Below, piece after piece: positions 1 to 7,500 of a DNA stretch of 9,599 nt. Numbering within the stretch: position 1 is the stretch's first letter; each line of letters opens with the position of its first letter. Position numbers and translations under genes: made by a program. Below the pieces are notes generated by a model, which saw only the letters and a program-made list of their open reading frames with translations, did not search any database and was not told the origin of the DNA. The stretch comes from Planctomycetaceae bacterium (lineage in GTDB: Bacteria > Planctomycetota > Phycisphaerae > Phycisphaerales > SM1A02): positions 1-9,599 of the forward strand of contig NYVB01000136.1 in NCBI GenBank assembly GCA_002684315.1, read 5' to 3'.

Positions 1-567
1 ATTCTCGGGACATCCAAGATGATGGCTGCTCGTTTCGAATCCGTCGCACCAGTCGCACCCGAACCCGAGCGGGAACTTCTCCTGGCGGCTTCGACGACCG
101 TGGCTCAGGACACCAAGCCTGTCGAGACAAGACGGCAGGCAGCCGAGCCGACCAAGCCTGTCATCCCCGCGAACGTTGGCGCTGTGATGACTGACTACGT
201 CGTTCAGGAAGGTGACACCCTTGCCGACATCTCGGAAAACTGGTTCGGGCTTCGAGGCAAATGGGCTTTGATCGTGGCGGCAAACCCCGGTCTTGATCCT
301 TCGCGCCTCTCCATCGGCCAGGTCCTGATGCTGCCTCCCAGGAGTGCGGCGGTTCGTCCTGCTCGCCCTGAAAAGGCACGCGTCTCGTCCAAGGGAACCT
401 ACGTGATCGAACCGGGTGACTCGCTTTCTCAGATCGCCTACGAGCTCTACGGAAATGGCGTGCACTGGGATCTCATCTACAGGGCCAATGAAGAGTTGAT
501 CGGCAAGGATCCTGCGGATCTCGTCGTCGGACAGGTTCTGGTGATTCCTCCCAAGCCTTCGCAATGA
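1..567 (+). CDS. Tandem LysM-domain protein, C-terminal part (5' end outside window)
   Basis: The reading frame is open from the first base, so this is very probably the C-terminal part of a longer protein. An ATG ATG pair at 19-24 is in frame but has no clear ribosome binding site. Visible residues: an Ala/Pro/Glu-rich stretch that looks like a flexible linker (about nt 37-190), then two LysM domains. LysM1 (about nt 196-339) opens with YVVQEGDTLADIS and closes with IGQVLMLPP. LysM2 (about nt 400-552) opens with YVIEPGDSLSQIA and closes with VGQVLVIPP. Both follow the family pattern: Y-x-V/I, GD(T/S)L, an 'I/L-x-x-A/R-N' helix, then GQ-x-L-x-(I/L)-PP. LysM domains bind N-acetylglucosamine-containing glycans, usually peptidoglycan, so the protein probably acts in the cell envelope. 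No catalytic domain is visible here; a signal peptide or membrane anchor would lie upstream of the window. The LysM assignment is secure; the wider role is unknown. Confidence 0.9.
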   Translation: MLGTSKMMAARFESVAPVAPEPERELLLAASTTVAQDTKPVETRRQAAEPTKPVIPANVGAVMTDYVVQEGDTLADISENWFGLRGKWALIVAANPGLDPSRLSIGQVLMLPPRSAAVRPARPEKARVSSKGTYVIEPGDSLSQIAYELYGNGVHWDLIYRANEELIGKDPADLVVGQVLVIPPKPSQ

Positions 568-593
568 CTGTCGCGGCGTCCGCTGACATTCAC

Positions 594-1367
594 TCAGCTC
601 GTGCGTGCGAGTTCCATGTTTCGTGCCATGTTCGAGTGTGAAAGAGAGCCGATCACGATGCTCGAGACCTCGGGCAGATCTGCAAGCCAGGGAAGGGCTG
701 TGGCGGGAGCGACACGCCCCGAACCCAGTCCTTTCTTGATCAGCACGCCCACGGATCGTCGGTGTGCTTCGCGAACCACTTCGAGCTGATCCGTCAGTTC
801 CGGGTTCAATTCGACCATCAGAACCTCGATGTCCGACTCATGTTCAAGCGCACGTAGGTGGCCCTCGGAAGTCTTTCCGGAGAAGCCGATATGTCTGAGA
901 TCTCCGCGTTCTCTGCGCCGTTCCAACGTCTCCAGCACGTCGGTCTGGTCGATGATCCTCAGATCATCTCCGTTCGAGTGAACACTGACCACATCAAGAC
1001 AGTCCGTTCCAAGTCGGGAGAGACTTCTGTCGAGCGACTGGTTCACGCTTTCGCGGTCGTACGCGTAGGTGGATCCACTGGCGTCGAATGTCTCGCCCAC
1101 CTTGGTGCACAGAGTGATCCGGCTGCGAGCTCCATTACGAGCAAGGGCGGCTCCGATCAGTTCTTCACTGACTCCGTAGGCCGGAGCGGTGTCGATCACA
1201 TTGATTCCCATGTCGATGAGCCGATCCATCAGCGTGAACACGTCCTTGCGATCGGGGAGTTCGTATTCGGTGGAATACTTGGTGCCTTTGTTTCGTCCGA
1301 TCTTGAAGGCTCCGAAACCGATGAGCGAGACCTGGAGTCCCGTCTTTCCAAGAGATCTCAACTCCAT
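594..1367 (-). CDS. Aldo/keto reductase family protein, compact form
   Basis: A 257-residue NAD(P)H-dependent oxidoreductase of the aldo/keto reductase superfamily (TIM barrel). The family tetrad is present: D59 and Y64 in NVIDTAPAYG, K89 in CTKVG and H130 in VSVHSNG. Other family marks are the N-terminal RSLGKTGLQVS and GFGAFKIG, the RHIGFSGK strand near residues 158-165, and SSIVIGS near 235-241, the usual cofactor-binding region. The frame extends upstream to 1433, but I chose the ATG at 1367. It gives the standard start MELRSLGKTG and has GGGAG eight bases upstream, whereas the ATGs at 1433 and 1382 lie inside the FAD gene and the 1382 one lacks a Shine-Dalgarno. It overlaps the end of that gene by 10 bases, so translation is probably coupled. 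Many relatives run to about 300 residues or more. This one is short mainly because the stretch between VLIKKGLGSGR and ALPWLADLP is nearly absent. It likely reduces or oxidises a small carbonyl or sugar compound; the substrate is unknown. Confidence 0.88.
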   Translation of the reverse strand: MELRSLGKTGLQVSLIGFGAFKIGRNKGTKYSTEYELPDRKDVFTLMDRLIDMGINVIDTAPAYGVSEELIGAALARNGARSRITLCTKVGETFDASGSTYAYDRESVNQSLDRSLSRLGTDCLDVVSVHSNGDDLRIIDQTDVLETLERRRERGDLRHIGFSGKTSEGHLRALEHESDIEVLMVELNPELTDQLEVVREAHRRSVGVLIKKGLGSGRVAPATALPWLADLPEVSSIVIGSLSHSNMARNMELARTS

Positions 1368-2611
1368 CGTGCGGTCTCCCATGGAGGGGAGGCGACGACC
1401 GGCGTCGGCTGTTCGTTGAAAGGGGCCGCACACGCCCCATCATTGGAAGACGTCTGCTCGATCAGCGCGTCGACCTTCTCAGCGGCATTGGGAGCCAGCA
1501 CCATCTTGGTCGGCCAGACGGTGATGATGTCATCGAAACCATTCACGAACGCGCCGTCGGGGCGTGCCCATCGGCGTGTCTTGAGTTCGGCGCGATCGAC
1601 TCGGTAGGTCGCCCAGGTCAAAGCTTTGGATTCCGCATTGAAATCAGGGAGCGCCGACGCCAGGCAACTCATGGATTCCAGTCGTTGGGCCTCTTCCGAG
1701 CGCTTGCAGCCATCTTCGGCGAGCCGACCACCGAGTTGCCAGACACGGTCGCCATTGCGGGCGGTCGAGCTGGTGATCGTGACCCGAGTCTGGCCGCCAT
1801 CGACGCAGTGACCGTTCAGTTCGGGGAGTGCTTCCGGTGCTCCGCGCACCATGCCCATGTGAAGCGGACGGAGTTGCATCTCAGGGCGAGCCTGGGCGCT
1901 GGCGGGGAGGTCTTCCAGCAGCTTCATGAGAGACTCGTTCCCTCGCCCGGCGGCAAGGACGACTCGGTTGGTCCGCACGATCACGGATGACCCTTGAGGG
2001 GTCATGATGGTCACGGTGTATCCGCCCCCGGGTTCCTTGGAGATCGACTGGACCGTCCCGTGAAGAAGCCTGTCCTCGTGGGTTCTTCGCATCGTCTCAA
2101 GCACGGAAGGCATTTCGATCACCTGCTCGGGAAGCAAAGCCACGTCCCCTGGGCAGCTCTTCAGGATCTCGGGGCGATTTCGCGGTTCGATCACTGAAGG
2201 AGTCACGGCGAGGCCCACCTTGGCACCGACCATGCCCACGATCGAGCGGACGGAATCCGTTCGCCAGAGATGGCAGTGCGGACTTCGTATTCGTGTGTCA
2301 CTCAGGTCCGGGAGGCAGGCACCTGTGAGGCTTCTCTCCCATCGTTTCGGCATGGCCGAGACCTCCCGGGCGCCCGTCGGGACGATCCCTGAAAGGGCGT
2401 ACTTGGTGCCTCCATGAAGAATGCCCTGGGCGGAGATCGACTGGCCTTCTCCCAGGCTTCCCGACTCGACCAGGCCGGTCGACAATCCCCGCTCGACTTG
2501 AAGGTCGAGCGTCCAGAGGCCTGCGATGCCGCCGCCGATGATGAGAGTGTCGAGGTTCACTTTGGACATGATGTCTTGATTGATCCGATGAGAAGACCCG
2601 GTGAGGAACAT
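1358..2611 (-). CDS. FAD-dependent oxidoreductase (DAO / glycerol-3-phosphate dehydrogenase-like fold)
   Basis: A 417-residue flavoprotein. Near the N-terminus is the dinucleotide-binding strand DTLIIGGGIAGLWTL, with the GxGxxG motif at residues 26-31 and an acidic residue closing strand two (E49). The following SISAQGILHGGTKYAL (about 58-73) resembles the flavin-contacting 'S..G.IHGG..Y' segment of DAO-family enzymes. RVVLAAGRG (about 216-224) matches the second conserved FAD segment. ITVWPTKMVLAP (about 363-374) probably closes the FAD site. There is no signal peptide and no obvious membrane segment. GGAGG sits 5 bases before the ATG at 2611. An internal ATG at 2569 (MSKVNLDTLIIGGG) would put the Rossmann strand nearer the N-terminus, as in many relatives, but lacks a Shine-Dalgarno. 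The stop overlaps the aldo/keto reductase start, so the two are probably one operon. DAO enzymes oxidise amines, 2-hydroxy acids or glycerol-3-phosphate; which one applies cannot be said. The last 30 or so residues look poorly structured. Confidence 0.85.
   Translation of the reverse strand: MFLTGSSHRINQDIMSKVNLDTLIIGGGIAGLWTLDLQVERGLSTGLVESGSLGEGQSISAQGILHGGTKYALSGIVPTGAREVSAMPKRWERSLTGACLPDLSDTRIRSPHCHLWRTDSVRSIVGMVGAKVGLAVTPSVIEPRNRPEILKSCPGDVALLPEQVIEMPSVLETMRRTHEDRLLHGTVQSISKEPGGGYTVTIMTPQGSSVIVRTNRVVLAAGRGNESLMKLLEDLPASAQARPEMQLRPLHMGMVRGAPEALPELNGHCVDGGQTRVTITSSTARNGDRVWQLGGRLAEDGCKRSEEAQRLESMSCLASALPDFNAESKALTWATYRVDRAELKTRRWARPDGAFVNGFDDIITVWPTKMVLAPNAAEKVDALIEQTSSNDGACAAPFNEQPTPVVASPPWETARWS
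1376..1380 (-). promoter_or_regulatory. Ribosome binding site of the aldo/keto reductase gene
   Basis: GGGAG on the minus strand, 8 bases before the ATG at 1367, inside the end of the FAD oxidoreductase coding region. It decides the start at 1367 over the in-frame ATGs farther upstream. Confidence 0.6.
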
Positions 2612-2616
2612 GGTAT

Positions 2617-2621
2617 CCTCC
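2617..2621 (-). promoter_or_regulatory. Ribosome binding site of the FAD oxidoreductase gene
   Basis: GGAGG on the minus strand, 5 bases before the ATG at 2611. It favours this start over the internal ATG at 2569, which is preceded by AT-rich sequence with no purine-rich match. The spacing is somewhat short, so the choice is likely but not certain. Confidence 0.6.
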
Positions 2622-2650
2622 GAGACTCCTTCTGTTTCTCATTTCCGCTT

Positions 2651-2655
2651 CGGAG
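2651..2655 (+). promoter_or_regulatory. Ribosome binding site of the isocitrate dehydrogenase gene
   Basis: CGGAG, 5 bases before the ATG at 2661. It supports the start at 2661 over in-frame upstream ATGs (2601, 2610), which would add about 20 residues not expected before the conserved first strand of the enzyme. Confidence 0.55.
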
Positions 2656-2660
2656 CGATC

Positions 2661-3692
2661 ATGACTCATACCTGCGTCCTTATTCCCGGTGACGGTATCG
2701 GCCCTGAAGTGGCTGATGCGACAAAACGCGTCCTTGAGGCCAGTGGGGCACCTCTTGATTGGATTTCCCGGCCAGCAGGTGTGGCCGCTCTCGAGCAGGG
2801 GCATGATGCCGTTCTCCCCCAGACGACGATCGATGCGATTCTCGAGCATGGACTGGCGCTGAAAGGGCCGTGCACGACCCCTGTGGGTGGTGGATTCTCC
2901 AGCGTGAACGTGGCACTCAGAAAGACTCTGCAGCTCTACGGGGCTGTCAGGCCCGTGAGAAGCCTCGACGGTGTGAACACCCGCTTCCAGGATGTCGACA
3001 TCGTGGTCGTTCGTGAAAACACGGAAGGGCTCTACGCAGGAATCGAAAATGAGATCACCGCCGGGGTGGTGTCATCCCTCAAGGTGGCGACCCAGGGTGC
3101 CTGTGACCGAATCTCGAAGTTCGCCTTTGAATTCGCTCGTCAGAGCGGGCGAAAGAAAGTGACCGTGCTGCACAAGGCGAACATCATGAAGATGTCCGAC
3201 GGCATGTTCCTGAAAGCGGCCCAGGTCATGCATGAGTCCTATCAGGACATCATTCTTGAAGAGCGGATCATCGATGCCGGCTGCATGCAGATCGTCCAGG
3301 CACCGGAAAACTTCGACATTCTCCTCTGTGAGAATCTGTACGGTGACGTCTTGAGCGACCTGTGTGCCGGACTGGTTGGTGGTCTGGGTGTGACGCCGGG
3401 AGCCAATTATGGAACCGACAATGCCGTCTTCGAAGCCGTGCATGGCTCGGCCCCCGACATCGCGGGCAAGGGCGTCGCCAATCCTCTCGCGCTCTTGATG
3501 AGCGGTGTCATGATGCTCAATCATCTGCACCGGACTCGAGCTGATGAGGACTGCGGGCGATGCGCGGCACGAATTCGAGATGCCTACAACCTCGCCCTCC
3601 ACGAGGGTGCCATGACCGGCGATCTTGGTGGATCACTCGGGACGGAAGGGTTTGCCGACGCCGTCATCGCTCGAATCGATGGCGGACGGTGA
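2661..3692 (+). CDS. Isocitrate dehydrogenase, predicted NAD-dependent (isocitrate/isopropylmalate dehydrogenase family)
   Basis: A 343-residue beta-decarboxylating dehydrogenase converting isocitrate to 2-oxoglutarate and CO2 in the TCA cycle. It starts with VLIPGDGIGPEV (residues 6-17). SVNVALRK (81-88) is the isocitrate-binding loop of the IDH subgroup (S81, N83, R87), with R97 in VRPV and R118 in VVRENTEGLYAG. Y125 and K172 (HKANIMK) match the catalytic tyrosine and lysine. D205, D229 and D233 (NLYGDVLSDL) match the metal ligands. Cofactor choice reads as NAD: HGSAPDIAGK has Asp266-Ile267 where NADP enzymes such as E. coli Icd have Lys-Tyr. The length matches NAD-IDH catalytic subunits and is shorter than the about 416 residues of E. 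coli Icd. Isopropylmalate dehydrogenase is less likely, since the S-x-N loop is the IDH form. The start at 2661 has CGGAG five bases upstream. The stop overlaps the next gene's GTG, and the gene is divergent from the FAD oxidoreductase. Confidence 0.93.
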   Translation: MTHTCVLIPGDGIGPEVADATKRVLEASGAPLDWISRPAGVAALEQGHDAVLPQTTIDAILEHGLALKGPCTTPVGGGFSSVNVALRKTLQLYGAVRPVRSLDGVNTRFQDVDIVVVRENTEGLYAGIENEITAGVVSSLKVATQGACDRISKFAFEFARQSGRKKVTVLHKANIMKMSDGMFLKAAQVMHESYQDIILEERIIDAGCMQIVQAPENFDILLCENLYGDVLSDLCAGLVGGLGVTPGANYGTDNAVFEAVHGSAPDIAGKGVANPLALLMSGVMMLNHLHRTRADEDCGRCAARIRDAYNLALHEGAMTGDLGGSLGTEGFADAVIARIDGGR

Positions 3693-4540
3693 CCTCCGAC
3701 TCGCCCCGGGTCACGACGTGCGATCTTTCCGTGACGCATCCTGAAGGCCAGCGTGAACTGTTCTGTGACATCACCGTTCCGGTGACACCGCCGCGAGGCA
3801 CGTTGCTCATTGCACATGGATTCAAAGGCTACAAGGATTACGGGATGTTCCCGCATCTCGCCCGAAAAGCTGCACGGCATGGATGGGCCGCCCTTCGATT
3901 CAACTTCGCTCATTCGGGGATGACCCGTTTCGAATCCACGTTCGAACGCCCTGACCTCTTCGCGCTTGACACCTGGAACAGGCAGGTCGCCGATCTCGAG
4001 CAGCTTGTCGCAGCAGTCCGAGCTGGTCTGTTCGCCGAGTGCCCGCGAGAAGGGCCGGTCGTCCTGTTCGGGCATTCTCGTGGTGGCCTGGCGGCCATCC
4101 TTGCCGCGGGCCGAGGGGTGGCCGTCGACGCGGTCCTCAGCGCCTCCGCGCCGAAGGAGTCACTTCGTCTTTCCGAGGAGGATCGTGCGCGTCTTCGTGA
4201 CGAAGGCTCGTGTCCCGTCGAATCATCGAGAACTGGCCAGATGCTTTCGATCGGGAGGCAGTTCGTCGATGAGGTGCAGCAGGATCCCGAATCCCATGAC
4301 CCGTGCGTGATGGCGGCCCGAATGACCTCGCCTCTCATCATCGTTCATGGGGATTCCGATGAAACGGTGTCCTGTGAAGATGCCCGAGCACTCGCACTGG
4401 CATCCGGCCGAGCGCCGGTTCTTGTGCCTGGTGGGACGCACGTCTTCAACGTGCCCAATCCATTCGACGCCGAAGGTGAGGCTTCGCCACAGCTCGCCGC
4501 TCTGGAGTCCGTGCTGCTGGAGACTCTCGACTCGGTGTGA
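3689..4540 (+). CDS. Alpha/beta hydrolase family protein
   Basis: A 283-residue hydrolase of the alpha/beta fold, nearest in appearance to serine aminopeptidase/dienelactone-hydrolase-like esterases. TLLIAHGFKGYKD (38-50) holds the HG oxyanion loop. Conserved FGHSRGG (127-133) carries the nucleophile S130. HGDSDETV (220-227) gives the likely catalytic acid D224, and GGTHVFN (248-254) gives H251, so the triad is complete and in order. The segment about 155-210 is charged and may form a cap over the active site. There is no signal peptide, so it is probably cytoplasmic. The frame extends upstream inside the preceding gene to 3560, but the GTG at 3689 is the natural start: it overlaps the dehydrogenase stop as GTGA, leaves about 36 residues before the oxyanion strand, and has a weak purine-rich GGCGGA upstream. 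No ATG is available before residue 53. Its substrate is unknown, and the coupling to isocitrate dehydrogenase has no obvious metabolic reason. Confidence 0.85.
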   Translation: MTSDSPRVTTCDLSVTHPEGQRELFCDITVPVTPPRGTLLIAHGFKGYKDYGMFPHLARKAARHGWAALRFNFAHSGMTRFESTFERPDLFALDTWNRQVADLEQLVAAVRAGLFAECPREGPVVLFGHSRGGLAAILAAGRGVAVDAVLSASAPKESLRLSEEDRARLRDEGSCPVESSRTGQMLSIGRQFVDEVQQDPESHDPCVMAARMTSPLIIVHGDSDETVSCEDARALALASGRAPVLVPGGTHVFNVPNPFDAEGEASPQLAALESVLLETLDSV

Positions 4541-4579
4541 CCGGTTCGGGTGCGCTCCGTCGGCCTTCGGCGGGCGGGA

Positions 4580-7500
4580 TCACTCCGTTGACTGCGGCTC
4601 GCCGGTTTCACTGTCGTCCCAGGCGCTTTCGAGCCGACTGGGGGTGCTGGTGACCTCTGAGGTCGGTTCGGGAGTCCTGCGTTCGATCTCGATCACAGGC
4701 GGTTCCGGGACTGATGTGGTGGGTGATTCGATGGGGGCCGAGAGCAATTCCTCGTCCTTTTCCAGGCGTTCCTCAGCCTCAGGGGCGATGGTGCCTTCAT
4801 CTCCGACTTCATCGAAGCGGACGGAGACTCGCCGCGAGACACCTCGTTGCGGCATGGTGACTCCGTAGAGCTTGTCACAGATGCGCATGGTGGTCTTGTG
4901 GTGCGTGATCACGATGAAGTGTGAACGATCGAGGAACTGCTTGACCACGGCACAGAAGCGCTCCACATTGGCTTCATCCAGTGCGGCATCGACTTCGTCG
5001 AGAATGCAGAAGGGTGAAGGCTTGCTCTTGAAGATCGCCATCAGAAGTGCCACGGCGGTCATCGTCTTTTCGCCACCTGAAAGCTGGTTGATGATTCGAG
5101 GTTCCTTGCCGGGTGGCTTGGCTCTGATCTCCACGCCGCTTTCGAGCCAGTCCGTCTCGCCGTTTTCGTCGGGCATGAGAAGGAGTTCGGCATTACCGCC
5201 TCCGAAGAGTTTTCGGAACATGCCGCCTGATCCGGCGAAGTTCTCGCGGACGGCTTCGAAGGTCTCTCGGAAGCGCTCGCGGCTGACGTTGTCGAGTTCC
5301 TCGATCAAGGCGGTCAGCTGGTCCCGGGCTGCGTCGATGTCACCAAGCTGGGTTTCGAGGTCTTCGTTCTTGACCACGAGATTCTCGAGCTCCTCGACGG
5401 CGTCGAGATTGACGTTGCCGAGCTTTCTGATCTGTTCCTTGAGCTCGGCAGCCTCGGCCTCGGCCTCGTTGAGATCGACGAACACGAAGCCTTCGCTTTC
5501 ACGTTCATCCACGTACTCGGGGTAGGCGTCCGCGACATCGAGTTCGAGCTCGACGACCGATCGCTCTTCGAGGTTCTCTCGTTTGATCTCCAGCTCTCGG
5601 CGTGACATTTCAAGCGCGTGCACGTCACGTTCCATCTGAGCTCCGCGGGTGCGTGCCGCGTGCAGACTTTCCGATGCGGTGGTTAGGTTGGCTCCGGCTT
5701 CACTGGTTCGCTTCGCGAATTCGGCAAAGGCACTGCTGAGTGCCGCGAGGGCTTCCGTGGCTTCCTGAGTCTCCTGTTCCGCGGTCGAGATCGTCTGTCG
5801 AAGTCTGGCGAGCTGTGCCTGACGCCGATCGAGCTGTTCCCGGCCGACGGCGACCTGGCGCTCACTCTCTTCCTTGGCGAGTGCGACCTGGCGTCGCTCC
5901 CGCATGATGGCTTCCAGTCGTGCATTGTCCTCGCCCAGGCGAACCCGTGCGGTTGCCAATGTCTCGTTGGCGCGTTCGGTCGCGTTGGTGTCTTCGAGGG
6001 CGGTGCGTTCGCAGGCGAGAATCGAGATCTTCTGCTCTTCGAGAAGTCGTTGCAGGGATCCGAGTCGTTGGGTGTGACCATGTTCTTCTTCGGTCAGCTT
6101 GGTCAGCCGGTGGTCGAGCTCGTTGCGCTCTCGCACGATCGCGATCTGTTCCTTGGCCAGGCGTTCGATGAGTTGCTCGAGGCGCTCGGCATGGTGACTC
6201 AGTTCGATGGACTTGGTGCGCGCTTCTTCGATATCCGCGGAAATGGTCACCTGTTGTCGCACCGCGGAGCCTGCCTCGGCTTCCACTTCGGCCAGCGTGC
6301 TCTCGAGGCCATGGATCTGGCCATCAAGATTGTGGAGTCTCTCCGAGAGTTCTCTCAGTTCGGCCTTTCGTGCGAGCCAGCCATGGGCGGCGTCTTCACG
6401 AGCTGTGGGTGCGATCACCAGTCGGTGGTCGCGATCAAGGCGTTCTCCACCGTGTGTGACGAAACGTGCTCCGGGGAGCTGGTCGGCGGCCAGGCGATGC
6501 GCGGTATCGAGTGAGTCGACCAGCCATGTGTTCCGCAGAAGTCGACGGCAGACCTGCATGGCAGCGCCGTTGGCTCTGATCATGCTGAGCATCGGTGTCG
6601 CCCCGGGGACGCTCGGCACGGTGAAGTGTTCGTAGGAATCGGGCGTGTTGACCGGAAGAAGAACGATGCGGCCGTCAAGCGAGCGCATTTCATCGAGGAG
6701 GGGATCGATTCCTTCGGTGTCATCGACGAGCAGTGCCTGAAGGTCATCACCCAGAGCACACTCGACCAGGTCGGCATGTTCACGGTCCGTCTCGATCAGA
6801 TCTCCAAGCAGGCCATGGACGCCTTCGAATCGGTCGGGTCGTTCAAGGACCACCCTGACCGCTTCGCCGAGACCTTCGCGTTCTTTTTGAAGACCCTGAA
6901 GCAGGTGTTCACGAGAACGGAGTGCGGAGCGATCTTCGCGATGCGCTCCGAGTGTCTCCAGCAGGGCGGTCTGTTTGTCATCGAGCTGAGCACTGTGTGC
7001 GGCATGTGCTTTCTGCCGTGACTCAAGGTGATTGAGCTGGTCGGAGGCGGACGCCTTCCTGGTGAGGGTCGTGACTCGATCGACTCTGTGCTGTTCGGCC
7101 TCTCGCGCGAAGGGGCTAGCGCGGAGTTCGAGTCTTTCGATCTGTTCCTTCAGAGCCTTTTCCCGTTCCGAGATGGAGATCAGCTGGCCTTCGGCACTGA
7201 CGATGTCTCGTTCGAGACGGGAGGTGCTGTCGCGAAGACGGTTGACTTCGGCTCTGGAGCTGGACGCTTTTTCAGTGATCTGGGTGCGATGCTCTTCGGC
7301 TTCAGCCGTGATCTGTTCTGCCTCTGCAACGGATTTCGTGAGCGTGTCGACCTGGCCTTCGGCGGACTCAAGCTGCTCGGCGAGGCCGGTGAGGGACTCG
7401 AGGTGTTCGTTGATCCGAGTCTCTTCCTGTTCGAGCTGCTGGACGGCTTCATCCAGGTTGCGACTCGTCAGTTCCGCTCTCTGGCGAGCCTGGGTCTCAC

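Larger units (their letters stand above)
2612..2660. promoter_or_regulatory. Divergent intergenic region between the FAD oxidoreductase and isocitrate dehydrogenase genes
   Basis: Only 49 bases separate two divergent starts, and both ribosome binding sites lie inside it (minus strand 2617-2621, plus strand about 2651-2655). The promoters of the two operons must therefore overlap here or reach into the opposite gene. I found no convincing -35/-10 pair on either strand, so no individual promoter is called. The layout would allow shared control of both operons, but this is an inference from spacing alone. Confidence 0.4.

Noticed and set aside
858..1607. 249-codon open frame on the plus strand across the aldo/keto reductase and FAD oxidoreductase genes
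   Set aside because: It is antisense to two clearly conserved genes, shows no recognisable domain and has an erratic composition; an expected by-product of GC-rich codon use.
4558..4576. Possible hairpin (CGTC-G-GCC, TTC loop, GGC-G-GGCG) between the converging hydrolase and smc genes
   Set aside because: The stem has an internal mismatch and a G-T pair, and no T-run follows on either strand, so it is too weak to call a terminator, although its position would suit one.
4872..5525. 217-codon plus-strand open frame rich in Ser and Arg, opposite the Smc head
   Set aside because: Low-complexity antisense shadow of the conserved Smc C-terminal head.
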